Positions 1 to 7,993 are shown, counted from the first letter of the stretch. The stretch is 11,338 nucleotides of DNA from Halieaceae bacterium (GCA_002683395.1 NYTG01000082.1:1-11338); one strand, 5' to 3'. Made by a program: numbers and translations. The notes: generated from the letters alone by a model not told the origin.

Positions 1-53
1 CCCCAGTTTTGCAGCAAATCTGTCAATAACCTAGGCGAGACGAGTCTGCTGGC

Positions 54-1142
54 ATGACCCCGACCTTTCGACCCACTCTTTCACTTCCCCTGGCACTACT
101 GCTGCTGGGATTAAACCTACTGGGTTGCAGCGACACAGCGGATCCGGGAGCGTCGAGATTCGGGGGGCAAAGCTCTGCAGTTGCGGTCATGACCGAGCCC
201 GCGCAGCTCTCAGATCTCAGTGAGACGCTGACCTCCGTCGGCACCGCGCGGGCGTTGAAGAGTGTCTCAATCTATGCCGAGACCTCGGGCCGGGTCACTG
301 CAGTAGCCATTGATGCCGACAGCAGCATGCTGGGTGGCGATGTGCTGCTGCAACTCGATGACCGCGACGAGACCCTCGCCGCAGAATTAGCGAGTGTGAA
401 ATTGGCTGATGCTGAGCGGCTCGTTAAACGCTACACCACGGTGAACGCTCGAGATGCGAATATTCCTGAGAGCCAGCTCGACGATGCCCGTGCAGCGGTA
501 GACAGTGCCCGTATCGCGTTAGAGCAAGCCCGGGTCGATCTCGATCGACGCCGCCTCACGGCGCCCTTTGCGGGCAGGGTGGGCATTACCGAGATCGATG
601 TGGGTGACCGCATCGATACCAACACCCTGATAACGACCATCGATGATCGCAAGGTGCTGTTGATCAATTTCTCTGTGCCAGAGGTCTATGTCGACCGCGT
701 CACACGCGGCACGCCCGTCAACGTGCGTCTTTGGGACGCCGCCGACGAACCCGTCTCAGGGGAAATCGTCGCCTTGGATTCACGTATCGACATCAATTCC
801 CGAGCGTTTATCGCCCGCGCAGCCATTGATAACGAGGCAGACCGCTTTCGGCCGGGCATGGCGTTTGAGGTCAGTCTCAATGCATCCCGTGGTGTTTTCC
901 TGTCGGTGGCCGACGTCGCCGTGCAATGGGGAGCGGATGGCGCCTATGTTTGGGTGGCCGAAGAGGGTCGTGCGTCGCGCCGCGAGGTCCGCCTGGTGAA
1001 GCGACTGGCGGGTGCAATCCTGATTGAAGGCGACTTGACCGAGGGTGACGCCGTGGTAATTGAAGGCGTTCAGTCGGTCCGCGCGGGCGTGCTGCTCAAG
1101 CAGCTCAATGCTGATGAATTTGATGCCATGACCAATGGCTGA
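54..1142 (+). CDS. RND efflux membrane fusion protein (periplasmic adaptor), lipoprotein
   Basis: This 362-residue protein is a periplasmic adaptor that links an inner-membrane RND pump to an outer-membrane channel. Residues 1-24 form a lipoprotein signal peptide, and the lipobox L-L-G-C puts the lipidated cysteine at residue 25. The order is typical of the HlyD/AcrA family: a first lipoyl half at about 70-103, an alpha-helical hairpin at about 104-166 rich in Ala, Arg and Glu, a second lipoyl half with the hallmark PFAGRVG at 171-177, a beta-barrel domain at about 205-280 with RPGM at 266-269, and a membrane-proximal domain to about 350. The ATG at 54 is chosen because it opens directly into the signal peptide, although no good Shine-Dalgarno sequence precedes it. 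The stop overlaps the pump gene by 8 bases, so the two are surely co-transcribed and probably translationally coupled. The substrate is unknown. Confidence 0.95.
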   Translation: MTPTFRPTLSLPLALLLLGLNLLGCSDTADPGASRFGGQSSAVAVMTEPAQLSDLSETLTSVGTARALKSVSIYAETSGRVTAVAIDADSSMLGGDVLLQLDDRDETLAAELASVKLADAERLVKRYTTVNARDANIPESQLDDARAAVDSARIALEQARVDLDRRRLTAPFAGRVGITEIDVGDRIDTNTLITTIDDRKVLLINFSVPEVYVDRVTRGTPVNVRLWDAADEPVSGEIVALDSRIDINSRAFIARAAIDNEADRFRPGMAFEVSLNASRGVFLSVADVAVQWGADGAYVWVAEEGRASRREVRLVKRLAGAILIEGDLTEGDAVVIEGVQSVRAGVLLKQLNADEFDAMTNG

Positions 1143-4100
1143 CGCGAGCGGAAAAATAAAACAGGGATTACCCGAGCTGGGTGTCCGACGGCCGTGGCTC
1201 GTACTGGTGCTGAACCTCCTGATTGCCATTAGCGGCATCGCCGCATTGCTGGCGATTGAAGTCAGAGAACTCCCCGACGTCGATCGGCCGGTGGTGTCGG
1301 TCAATGCCTTCCTGCCGGGGGCGTCACCAGAAACGATGGACTCCGAGGTCACACGCTTACTCGAGGGTGCCGCTGCCCGGGTATCGGGCGTACTTAATAT
1401 CAACTCGTCGAGCGAAGAGAATAATACCCGTATCTGGATCGAGTTCCGTTCCGATATCGAGACCGATCAGGCAGCAAGCGATGTGCGCGAAGCCATTAGC
1501 CGGATCGAACGGGACCTGCCTGACGCGCTGGAGCAACTGTCCGTCTTCAAGGCCGATGAGCGAGCCGAGGAAATAATCCGAATCGCAGTCCGATCAACGC
1601 TTTACTCCGATGAGGAACTGAACCGCGTTATTGAGCAAGATATCGTGCCGCGTTTTATTTCGCTTCCGGGTGTGGCCGACGCCCCGCTATTCGGTTCACG
1701 CCAGCGAGTGTTGCGGATTATCCTCGACCCATTGCGATTGACCAGCTACGGCCTGACCGTTGCAGACGTCAGTGCGGTACTCCGGGCTGCTCCGCTCGAT
1801 GTGCCCGCGGGCAGTTTTCGTGCAGGAGATCAGCAGCTGCTGGTCCGGGCTGATGCGGCGGTGACCAAGGAAGACGATATTGCATCGCTGATTATTCGGG
1901 ATGAAATCCGCATCGGCCAGGTCGCCAAAGTCGCCTTTACCCCCGAGGACTCGACCAGCTTTGTGCGATTAAATGGGGAACGGGTGGTCGGCATCAGCGT
2001 GGTGCGCCAAGCCGGCTCCAATACCATCCGCATCGCAGAGGGTGTTCGGGCGGCGGTCTCAGACCTCAATGTCAGAATGGAAGGAATCGACCTCGAGATC
2101 ATTTCTGACGATGCAATTTTTATCCAAGGCTCGGTCAAAGAAGTGGTCACCACATTGCTGATTTCGATTCTGGTCGTGATTGGCACCATTCGCCTCTTTA
2201 CGGGGTCGATGCGACTGACCTTGGTCCCTGCTATCGCGATACCCATCTCGTTACTCGGCACATTAGCGGCCAGCTGGGCGCTCGGCTTTTCGATCAACAT
2301 TTTGACGCTGCTGGCTCTGGTGCTGGCAGCGGGGCTTATTGTTGATGACGCGATTGTCGTGCTCGAGAGTGTGCAGACTAAACGCGCCGAAGGTACGGGA
2401 CCCAGCGCAGCGGCCGTAGTCGGCACCCGCCGCGTCTTTTTTGCCGTGATCGCGACCACCGCAGTGCTCGTGGCGGTGTTCGTGCCGATCGCTTTTCTGC
2501 CCGGCACGGCAGGCCGGCTTTTTCAGGAGTTTGGTTTGGTGCTGGCGGTCGCGGTGGTCATCTCCTCTTTCGTGGCACTGAGTCTGGTTCCTGCGGTAAT
2601 GGCCCGCCTTCCTGCCACCCACCCGCGCCAACGTCGGGTCAGTGACTGGGGAAATCGACTGGCTGATTATTATCGCCGGTCCCTCGCTACGTTACTCAAT
2701 GTCCCGCGCAGGACGTTTTTACTCTGTGTGCTTGCCGCAGCGAGTGCTGCCAGTCTTTACACGCAACTGGATCAGGAACTCCTGCCCACCGAGGACCGGG
2801 GAAAGATCTATGTGTTCGCGAAAGGACCCGACGGGGTGGGCCTTAATTACACCGAGCGACAGGCGGATCGCATGGAAAATATCCTCATGCCGCTGCTGGA
2901 TCAGGGCGAAATTACAGCCTTGTTTTCTGTGGTGGGCAGATGGGACCCCAATATTGTTTTCATGGTCGCAAAGCTCGCTGACTGGGACGAGCGCGATCGC
3001 AATCAGCAAGAAATTGCCGCCGATCTGAAACCCCTCTTTGCGGAGCTACCGGGCGTAACGACGCGGATCTTCAGTGCTAATTCACTCAATCTGCGTGGCG
3101 CCTCGAGTGGCGGGTTGAGCGTTGCACTGCTGGGCACCAATTATGACGATCTCTATGATGCAGCGCGGAACTATGCCGACCAGATACGCGCGCGCCTGAC
3201 CTCGGTGAGCCGGCCTCGCATTGGCTACGACCCCTCACAGCCACAGCTTTCTGTGGAAATTGATCGTGAGCGGGCCTCCGACCTGAATATTCCACTAGAG
3301 GATGTCGCTCAAACCCTGCGCGTCATGGTCGATGGATCGCGGATCGTTGATCTCAACGTGGACGACCAAACCATTCCCATTATTTTGGAGGCCGGCTCGG
3401 ACAAAATTCGCGACCCCAGTGATCTGATTAATCTCTACGTGCGCGCACGATCGGGCGCATTGGTGCCGCTCTCGAGCATCGTGCGTCTTGACGAGCGAGG
3501 TGTCGCAGGACAGCTCGATCGACGCGAGCAACGGCGCGCGATCGAAATTGATGTCGAGATCCAGCCGGGTGTTGCCATGCAAGCCGCGGTCGATGACCTG
3601 TTTGATCTCGCAGACGAGATACTCCCTGACAGCGTGACGCTAATCACCCGAGGAGAGGCCGCTGCTCTGGCTGAGACCAATCGAGAAACACTCATCACCT
3701 ACGGCTTCGCGCTACTCATCGTATTTTTGGTACTCATCGCGCAATTTGAGGGCGTCACTTCGGCGCTGGTGATCATGGCCATCGTGCCTTTCGGGCTGGC
3801 GGCCGCCATCTGCGCGCTTTTTCTCACAGGAACCTCTCTCAACATTTATTCTCAGGTCGGCCTGGTAATGCTCATTGGCCTGATTGCGAAAAACGGTATT
3901 TTGCTGGTCGAGTTTGCCGACCAACTTCGGGATAAAGGCTACGGTGTTAGAGAGGCCATAGAAGAAGCAGCGAGAATCCGGTTACGCCCGATCGTGATGA
4001 CGCTGGTCTCCACCATACTGGGCGCCCTGCCACTGATACTCGCGTCTGGCCCGGGCTCCGAAGCCCGCTCGGCGGTCGGCTGGGTGGTTTTTGGCGGTAT

Positions 4101-4239
4101 GGGTCTGGCCACCGCCTTCACGCTGTACCTGACGCCAGTCGTCTACCTAGGTATTGCGCGCTTTGCCAAAGCCCGCTCGGCCGCAGGGCAACAGATGTAC
4201 GACGAGCTCGCCCAAGAGCGTTTGCACGAAGACGGCTGA
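1135..4239 (+). CDS. RND family efflux transporter permease (HAE1/AcrB type)
   Basis: This 1034-residue inner-membrane pump uses the proton gradient to expel small hydrophobic or amphipathic compounds. Its length is normal for the AcrB family. The architecture is complete: TM1 at about 21-40, a large periplasmic porter loop to about 335, TM2-TM6 at about 338-489, TM7 at about 526-542, a second large periplasmic loop to about 850, then TM8-TM12 to about 1008. The proton-relay residues are intact: the GLIVDDAIVVLES motif in TM4 carries D404 and D405, and GLIAKNGILLVEF in TM10 carries K919. The start ATG lies inside the last codons of the fusion protein gene, with no strong ribosome binding site of its own, which fits coupled translation. 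No TolC-type channel gene is in the window, so an unlinked one is presumably used. No regulator is seen upstream because the window begins just before the operon. Confidence 0.96.
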   Translation: MADASGKIKQGLPELGVRRPWLVLVLNLLIAISGIAALLAIEVRELPDVDRPVVSVNAFLPGASPETMDSEVTRLLEGAAARVSGVLNINSSSEENNTRIWIEFRSDIETDQAASDVREAISRIERDLPDALEQLSVFKADERAEEIIRIAVRSTLYSDEELNRVIEQDIVPRFISLPGVADAPLFGSRQRVLRIILDPLRLTSYGLTVADVSAVLRAAPLDVPAGSFRAGDQQLLVRADAAVTKEDDIASLIIRDEIRIGQVAKVAFTPEDSTSFVRLNGERVVGISVVRQAGSNTIRIAEGVRAAVSDLNVRMEGIDLEIISDDAIFIQGSVKEVVTTLLISILVVIGTIRLFTGSMRLTLVPAIAIPISLLGTLAASWALGFSINILTLLALVLAAGLIVDDAIVVLESVQTKRAEGTGPSAAAVVGTRRVFFAVIATTAVLVAVFVPIAFLPGTAGRLFQEFGLVLAVAVVISSFVALSLVPAVMARLPATHPRQRRVSDWGNRLADYYRRSLATLLNVPRRTFLLCVLAAASAASLYTQLDQELLPTEDRGKIYVFAKGPDGVGLNYTERQADRMENILMPLLDQGEITALFSVVGRWDPNIVFMVAKLADWDERDRNQQEIAADLKPLFAELPGVTTRIFSANSLNLRGASSGGLSVALLGTNYDDLYDAARNYADQIRARLTSVSRPRIGYDPSQPQLSVEIDRERASDLNIPLEDVAQTLRVMVDGSRIVDLNVDDQTIPIILEAGSDKIRDPSDLINLYVRARSGALVPLSSIVRLDERGVAGQLDRREQRRAIEIDVEIQPGVAMQAAVDDLFDLADEILPDSVTLITRGEAAALAETNRETLITYGFALLIVFLVLIAQFEGVTSALVIMAIVPFGLAAAICALFLTGTSLNIYSQVGLVMLIGLIAKNGILLVEFADQLRDKGYGVREAIEEAARIRLRPIVMTLVSTILGALPLILASGPGSEARSAVGWVVFGGMGLATAFTLYLTPVVYLGIARFAKARSAAGQQMYDELAQERLHEDG

Positions 4240-4271
4240 GTGAGTCAGAAGGTGACTGAGCGCAGTGTGCC

Positions 4272-5588
4272 CTATAACAAATCGAAGTCGTAGTTCACAA
4301 TAATTCGAAAATCGAATAGGTCATCTGTGCCCGGGTAGGCGTCATCATAATGAACCCAAGCGCCTCGGAACCGGACCCACACTTTTTCGGACCAGCCTTC
4401 GTTGAGTCGCCAGTCGACTGTCAGGTCAAATTCCGTGTTGTCTGCACTCGCAATCGGTCCGCTATCGGGGGTGTTACCCCACACCACATTGGCAAAGAAA
4501 CTCAGCTCTCCGGGGCCTACTTGGCCCAAGTCACGGGAGTAGCCCACGCTAAAGGCATCTTCGCCGGCTCTATCGAAGTCATTGATGATGACCGACAAAT
4601 AGTTGGCGGGGTTGCCATAGGGCTTTTGAATATCACCTCCATCGTCCGTTCGACTCGCGCCAACACGAAACTTGTTGGCGCCCGAGACAAACTCCAGTCG
4701 CGTCGAAATGAGATGCGTTCGAAAGTCGCCGATGAGCTCATCACCGATGCTGCTCTGGCCGGTGTAAGAGATATCACCCCACAGGCTAGTCGCGTCCGTG
4801 AACTTCAGCCGCTTTTCCAGTTTGGCAAAAGTGGTATGGAATAAATCGGGCGTGCGCTGATGGATAACACCCACAACGGATTGGTCAGGCACTCGAAACC
4901 GCACGCCCCAAAAAGTCAAACCTTTGTCGGTATCGTCAGCGCCAGCGGCGACCGACATGGGGGTGAATGCGTCGCTGTCTTTGTATTTGATCGAGTCGAC
5001 ATAACCCGCCATGTAAGCTAAGCCGTCACCGGGTTTATTACCCACGGTAACCGCGTTGAAAGTATTCGGGATCATTCGCAGGTCATGCTTTCCCATGTAG
5101 GGCAAGTCGATGGACTGGCGGCCGATATGCACACCATGATCGCCTCCCAGTCGCACCGTCGCGTAGGCCTCACTGAAGACAGAAAAGCTCTCCGGTCCGG
5201 GTTTAAAAAGCTGTGTTCCGTCTTTATCAGATGGCCCGTACAGTTTTTGCGATGTAGAGACGGTGGCACCAAATCGAACGCGGTCTTTCCACCATCCAGA
5301 TCGAAACTCAAGCCCCCCACCGAGGGCCCATCCCGCTCGGGTGTTAGCCACATCGTAGTCCCGATGCAAGTAGTAGGTTCGCGGCTTCAGCACCAGTTCA
5401 GCGCCATCAAGCAGCCACTGTGATCGCTCCGATGCTGATTCCGTGCCGACTGGCTCCAGAATGGCGTGCTGATTGGGTTCGTCGTCCTCTTCCCTCAGTT
5501 CTGCGGACTCCGTTTGCGCCCAAGCCATGCCTGGCATCGCAAGGCAAAAGAGCGCGCTACCCAGCCATCCAAGCCAAACTCGACGCAT
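4272..5588 (-). CDS. OprD-family outer-membrane porin
   Basis: This is a substrate-selective outer-membrane beta-barrel of 438 residues from the chosen start, the usual size for OprD porins. Residues 1-24 (MRRVWLGWLG onward, ending AWA before QTES) are a classic Sec signal peptide. Family marks are the early strand LKPRTYYLHRDYD (67-79), GRQSIDLPYMGKHDLRMIPN (156-175), which matches the OprD core pattern of a GRQ strand followed by D-x-R-x-x-P, alternating amphipathic strands throughout, and a terminal strand RIIVNYDFDLL. The start is uncertain. The ATG at 5588 gives a clean signal peptide but has only a weak purine stretch about 14 bases upstream. The in-frame ATG at 5639 overlaps the stop of a leader frame as ATGA and would add 17 residues. 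A TTG at 5651 is a third option. The gene lies 123 bases after the amidohydrolase on the same strand with no terminator between them, so the two are probably co-transcribed. OprD relatives admit amino acids, peptides or aromatic and other carboxylates; the substrate here is unknown. Confidence 0.88.
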   Translation of the reverse strand: MRRVWLGWLGSALFCLAMPGMAWAQTESAELREEDDEPNQHAILEPVGTESASERSQWLLDGAELVLKPRTYYLHRDYDVANTRAGWALGGGLEFRSGWWKDRVRFGATVSTSQKLYGPSDKDGTQLFKPGPESFSVFSEAYATVRLGGDHGVHIGRQSIDLPYMGKHDLRMIPNTFNAVTVGNKPGDGLAYMAGYVDSIKYKDSDAFTPMSVAAGADDTDKGLTFWGVRFRVPDQSVVGVIHQRTPDLFHTTFAKLEKRLKFTDATSLWGDISYTGQSSIGDELIGDFRTHLISTRLEFVSGANKFRVGASRTDDGGDIQKPYGNPANYLSVIINDFDRAGEDAFSVGYSRDLGQVGPGELSFFANVVWGNTPDSGPIASADNTEFDLTVDWRLNEGWSEKVWVRFRGAWVHYDDAYPGTDDLFDFRIIVNYDFDLL

Positions 5589-5635
5589 TTCGCATGAAGC
5601 AACCGCCCTTGCACCAATAACCTCTGGGTGAGCAG

Positions 5636-5689
5636 TCATTCGTGTGGGCAAGCCATCAGTGGGAGCAGACCGATCATCGACATAACCAA
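5636..5689 (-). CDS. possible 17-residue leader frame ahead of the porin gene
   Basis: A TTG codon at 5689 sits 7 bases after a perfect AAGGAGG Shine-Dalgarno sequence and opens a frame that reads MVMSMIGLLPLMACPHE before TGA. In-frame ATG codons at 5683 and 5677 are alternative starts. The stop overlaps the porin-frame ATG at 5639 as ATGA, the usual geometry for translational coupling. The peptide is hydrophobic and happens to contain an L-M-A-C lipobox-like string, but it has no positive n-region and is too short for a convincing lipoprotein. It may be a leader that delivers ribosomes to the porin start, or it may be chance. Continuing past the stop in the same frame gives no sensible protein. 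Joining it to the porin frame would give two hydrophobic segments in tandem, so a simple frameshift is not obvious. Confidence 0.3.
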   Translation of the reverse strand: MVMSMIGLLPLMACPHE

Positions 5690-5696
5690 GATAAAA

Positions 5697-5703
5697 CCTC
5701 CTT
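5697..5703 (-). promoter_or_regulatory. strong Shine-Dalgarno sequence (AAGGAGG) upstream of the porin
   Basis: On the minus strand this reads AAGGAGG, a full match to the anti-Shine-Dalgarno end of 16S rRNA, and it is the strongest ribosome binding site in the window. It lies 8 bases after the amidohydrolase stop codon. It does not serve the porin start directly: the nearest start codon is the TTG at 5689 of the small leader frame, and the porin frame has no start until 5651. Confidence 0.6.
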
Positions 5704-5711
5704 CTTACCGC

Positions 5712-6911
5712 TTACCGCTGACAAAGCCGCGGCGCCTCATAAGGCAAATCCATCAGCTCAAAATAATTCTGACCCAAAGCGATATTGCGAAACGACTCAT
5801 CGTTGAGTACGCGCAGTGCGCGACTCGTTACTTCTAACTCGCGAGCGTAGTCTTCCCAGGTTTTGGACGCTGCCGCGACAAAATCCGAGCCCGGAAGAAT
5901 ACGAGTGGAGTACTGGTTAAAGAACGGAATGAAGACCTCCCCCCAACGATGGTAAGCGTTGTAGATCACGTCCCAGGAAATATCGAGATAAAGATTGGGA
6001 TATTGATCCAAACGCTCACTCATTAAGCGCACATGCTCGCGCGCATCCATGGTGGTCAGCTCCTTGGACAGACCCATGTGTGCCCAAACGATTTTATTAT
6101 CGGGATAACTCGCGAGCGCATGATCCATCAGATGCAGGAACTTGGTCGGCTCAGCATCATTGCCAAGATCAGAGTGAATCGTGACCGGCACGCCTCGCTC
6201 ACGGAAAATCCTCATGAAGTCGGCCCAGCCAACGATGCTCTCTATCGAAGCAGGCTCAGCATTATTGCCCAGAAGCGCCTGCTTCATCATGTTCAGCTCG
6301 CCAGACCACGTAAACATGCCCGGAAACTCGGCGTCATAAAGGGCTATCTTCTCCGCTGCGTGCTCCGCATGCGCCAGATCGATGAAGGTCATAGATAGCG
6401 TGATATGGATTTTATCAGGGTCGTGCGCCGCCTTTTCCAATCCGTTTACAAAGTCGTTTTTGATGCTCGGAATCGCCGAGACACCGGGGCAGTCGAGATA
6501 GTAGGAACAGTTAGCATCCAGCTCCAGCACTTGTCCGATACCAAAGTAATTCACAAATCTGACGCCAAGCCGGTCGAATGTTTGCCAGAGGTGTTGCGCG
6601 TCCATCGCCGGCCCTCCAAAGGGCTTGGGATGGAAGTGCGAGTCCACCACAGCGGTATAGGGCTGTGTGGCGCGGTCAAAACAATAGTCAGGTGTTTCAC
6701 CCGGCCTAAAATTGGCCAGAGTATGGTCTGGTGAAGGCAGCTTACGCCAGTTGAGCTCACTCGCAGGCACGAGGCCCTGTGGCTGCCCAGAGGCAACGTC
6801 GGGAGAGGCCGCCTCTGGCGTGCCCACACAGCCCGCCATTACTATCAGGATCGCTACAAGGAGCATCAACTTCGGACCAAAAACAAAATGCTGCTTTCTA
6901 ACCACCAACAT
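5712..6911 (-). CDS. amidohydrolase-superfamily lipoprotein (Amidohydro_2 / ACMSD-like)
   Basis: This is a metal-dependent hydrolase of the amidohydrolase superfamily, 399 residues, predicted to be lipid-anchored in the envelope. The ATG at 6911 is chosen because AAGGA (6919-6923) precedes it by 7 bases and because it opens into a lipoprotein signal whose lipobox V-M-A-G-C puts the cysteine at residue 28. Residue +2 is Val, not Asp, so outer-membrane sorting is expected by the usual Lol rule. The TIM-barrel metal-site pattern is visible: HFH at 92-94 on strand 1, E205 in WSGE, H246 in TIHSDLG, H278 in WAHMGLS and D343 in LPGSDF. These fit the HxH, Lys/Glu, His, His, Asp set of the family. Relatives of this subgroup act on aromatic-ring cleavage products, lactones or carboxylates, usually in the cytoplasm, so the lipoprotein form is notable. 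The OprD porin gene follows. The exact substrate cannot be told. Confidence 0.87.
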   Translation of the reverse strand: MLVVRKQHFVFGPKLMLLVAILIVMAGCVGTPEAASPDVASGQPQGLVPASELNWRKLPSPDHTLANFRPGETPDYCFDRATQPYTAVVDSHFHPKPFGGPAMDAQHLWQTFDRLGVRFVNYFGIGQVLELDANCSYYLDCPGVSAIPSIKNDFVNGLEKAAHDPDKIHITLSMTFIDLAHAEHAAEKIALYDAEFPGMFTWSGELNMMKQALLGNNAEPASIESIVGWADFMRIFRERGVPVTIHSDLGNDAEPTKFLHLMDHALASYPDNKIVWAHMGLSKELTTMDAREHVRLMSERLDQYPNLYLDISWDVIYNAYHRWGEVFIPFFNQYSTRILPGSDFVAAASKTWEDYARELEVTSRALRVLNDESFRNIALGQNYFELMDLPYEAPRLCQR

Positions 6912-6918
6912 ACGGTAT

Positions 6919-6923
6919 TCCTT
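6919..6923 (-). promoter_or_regulatory. ribosome binding site fixing the amidohydrolase start
   Basis: The minus strand reads AAGGA followed by ATACCGT and ATG. The 7-base spacing makes the ATG at 6911 the likely start, rather than the TTG at 6986 further upstream, which would add 25 residues before the lipoprotein signal. Confidence 0.7.
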
Positions 6924-6990
6924 GAGTCGACGGTAATAATAAGCCGCACTATACAACCCATGACTCGCCGGTTGAGCATCCAGCAATTAC

Positions 6991-7027
6991 AAAAAAGACG
7001 CCGAGTCTATCGATTGAGTTGGCGTCT
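6991..7027 (-). terminator. intrinsic terminator of the thrombospondin-repeat gene
   Basis: On the minus strand a perfect 7-base stem AGACGCC / GGCGTCT encloses an 18-base loop and runs into an uninterrupted T tract (6991-6996, AAAAAA on the plus strand). The stem starts inside the last codons of the repeat-protein gene, and its stop codon lies in the loop. It separates that gene from the amidohydrolase-porin pair, which therefore needs its own promoter in 6912-6990. A TATAGT hexamer at 6948-6953 (minus) is a weak -10 candidate without a convincing -35. Confidence 0.75.
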
Positions 7028-7993
7028 AAAGCCGCCCTGCAACGCAAGCAGAACAGCGCCCAATATTAGCCAAGAAGTTGGAACAGTAGGCACCGGCAAT
7101 GCATGTTGGTCGGCACCAAAGACAGAGCTATCGCAGGCATCGCCGGTTCCGTCTGAGTCGGTATCTAGCTGGTCGGCATTAGCAATGAGCGGGCAATTAT
7201 CGGAGCCATCGTTATCACCATCATCGTCATCGTCGCTATCACAGGCATCGCCCGTGCCGTCTGAGTCGGTATCCAGCTGATCTGCGTTAGCAATTAACGG
7301 ACAGTTGTCGGGGCCATCATCGGTGCCATCACCGTCTGAATCGGCGTTGGTGATCGTGAAAGTGCGTGACACCGAGATCGCTGGGTAATAGTCGCCATTA
7401 CCCGCCTGACTCACCGACACCATGCAAGTCCCCGTCGCGACGGGCGTCATGGTCGCTCCGGCCATGCTACAGACGCCGGGCGTAGTCGAGGCAAAGGTGA
7501 CCGCTAGGCCTGAGTTAGAGGAGGCAACCAGATTGGTATTGCCATCCTGCACTTTTTGATCAGCGGGCTGATTAAAGGCGATGGTTTGTAAGACCTTGCA
7601 GGCAAGCACCACATCACCGTTTTGCACGTCTAACTCGCTGCCAACGTAGGTGCGGGCCTGTGTCAATGTGTGCTCTAGCACGACGGTGCCGCCGGCTCCC
7701 AGCACGGCATTATCGAAGTCAGTAGTACTGGCAGGTGTGCCCGAGGCTGCAGAGGAGCCGATCAACAATCTGGCTGTGTCTGGCGGATTGGTTGGATTAG
7801 TCCAGGTAGCCCGAATCGTCTCCCCAGCGCTCCAGACATATCGAGCATTATTGATCTGTTGGTAGTAAACGTCACTTTTATTGGTAAAAGCGGCGCCATC
7901 GATGTCTTGACATCCAGTGCTACGGACCGCCCAGCCGTCAGTCGCCCAACAAGATGCCAGAAAACCGACTACCGCTGATCGAAAACAAGTCAC
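7007..7993 (-). CDS. secreted thrombospondin type 3 repeat protein with IPTL/PEP-CTERM-like anchor tail
   Basis: This 328-residue exported protein probably sits on the cell surface or outer envelope. A GTG start at 7993 is the only candidate, since TAG lies six codons upstream in frame. Residues 1-22 form a short signal peptide (R5, hydrophobic stretch, GWA before VRS). Residues about 25-135 are a beta-rich domain of unknown type. Residues about 136-216 (QTIAFNQPADQ to SRTFTIT) resemble the Ig-like repeats of large bacterial adhesins, including the C-S-M-A and G-T-C-x-V-S-V-S-Q-A-G-N signatures. Residues 217-288 hold two 36-residue calcium-binding thrombospondin type 3 repeats rich in D-x-D-x-D-G, each with paired cysteines (DNCP and DACD). 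The tail has VPTVPTSW at 301-308, a hydrophobic segment to about 320, then FRR and a terminal R: the motif, membrane helix and basic cluster of exosortase-type sorting signals. The ribosome binding site is weak (AGGGG, 12 bases upstream). No processing enzyme is nearby. The role is not known; adhesion or matrix is a guess. Confidence 0.85.
   Translation of the reverse strand: MTCFRSAVVGFLASCWATDGWAVRSTGCQDIDGAAFTNKSDVYYQQINNARYVWSAGETIRATWTNPTNPPDTARLLIGSSAASGTPASTTDFDNAVLGAGGTVVLEHTLTQARTYVGSELDVQNGDVVLACKVLQTIAFNQPADQKVQDGNTNLVASSNSGLAVTFASTTPGVCSMAGATMTPVATGTCMVSVSQAGNGDYYPAISVSRTFTITNADSDGDGTDDGPDNCPLIANADQLDTDSDGTGDACDSDDDDDGDNDGSDNCPLIANADQLDTDSDGTGDACDSSVFGADQHALPVPTVPTSWLILGAVLLALQGGFRRQLNR
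7127..7309 (-). repeat. tandem duplication encoding the two thrombospondin type 3 repeats
   Basis: Two 75-base copies lie at 7127-7201 and 7235-7309 with a 108-base (36-codon) period. They encode the same 25 residues, from DNCPLIANADQ to GDACDS (residues 229-253 and 265-289). By hand alignment the copies differ at 12 of 75 bases in 11 codons, and every difference is synonymous. The intervening linker is an Asp run. Confidence 0.9.

Noticed and set aside
780..1403. 207-codon minus-strand frame antisense to the adaptor/pump junction
   Set aside because: It lies wholly opposite two well-supported genes, and its composition is that of an antisense shadow.
4243..4257. Small hairpin AGTCA-GAAGG-TGACT between the convergent pump and porin genes
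   Set aside because: The stem is only 5 bases and no T tract follows on either strand, so it does not support a terminator call.
5704..5717. Tandem 7-base duplication (CTTACCG twice) across the amidohydrolase stop codon
   Set aside because: Two copies of a 7-mer are expected by chance and show no functional context.
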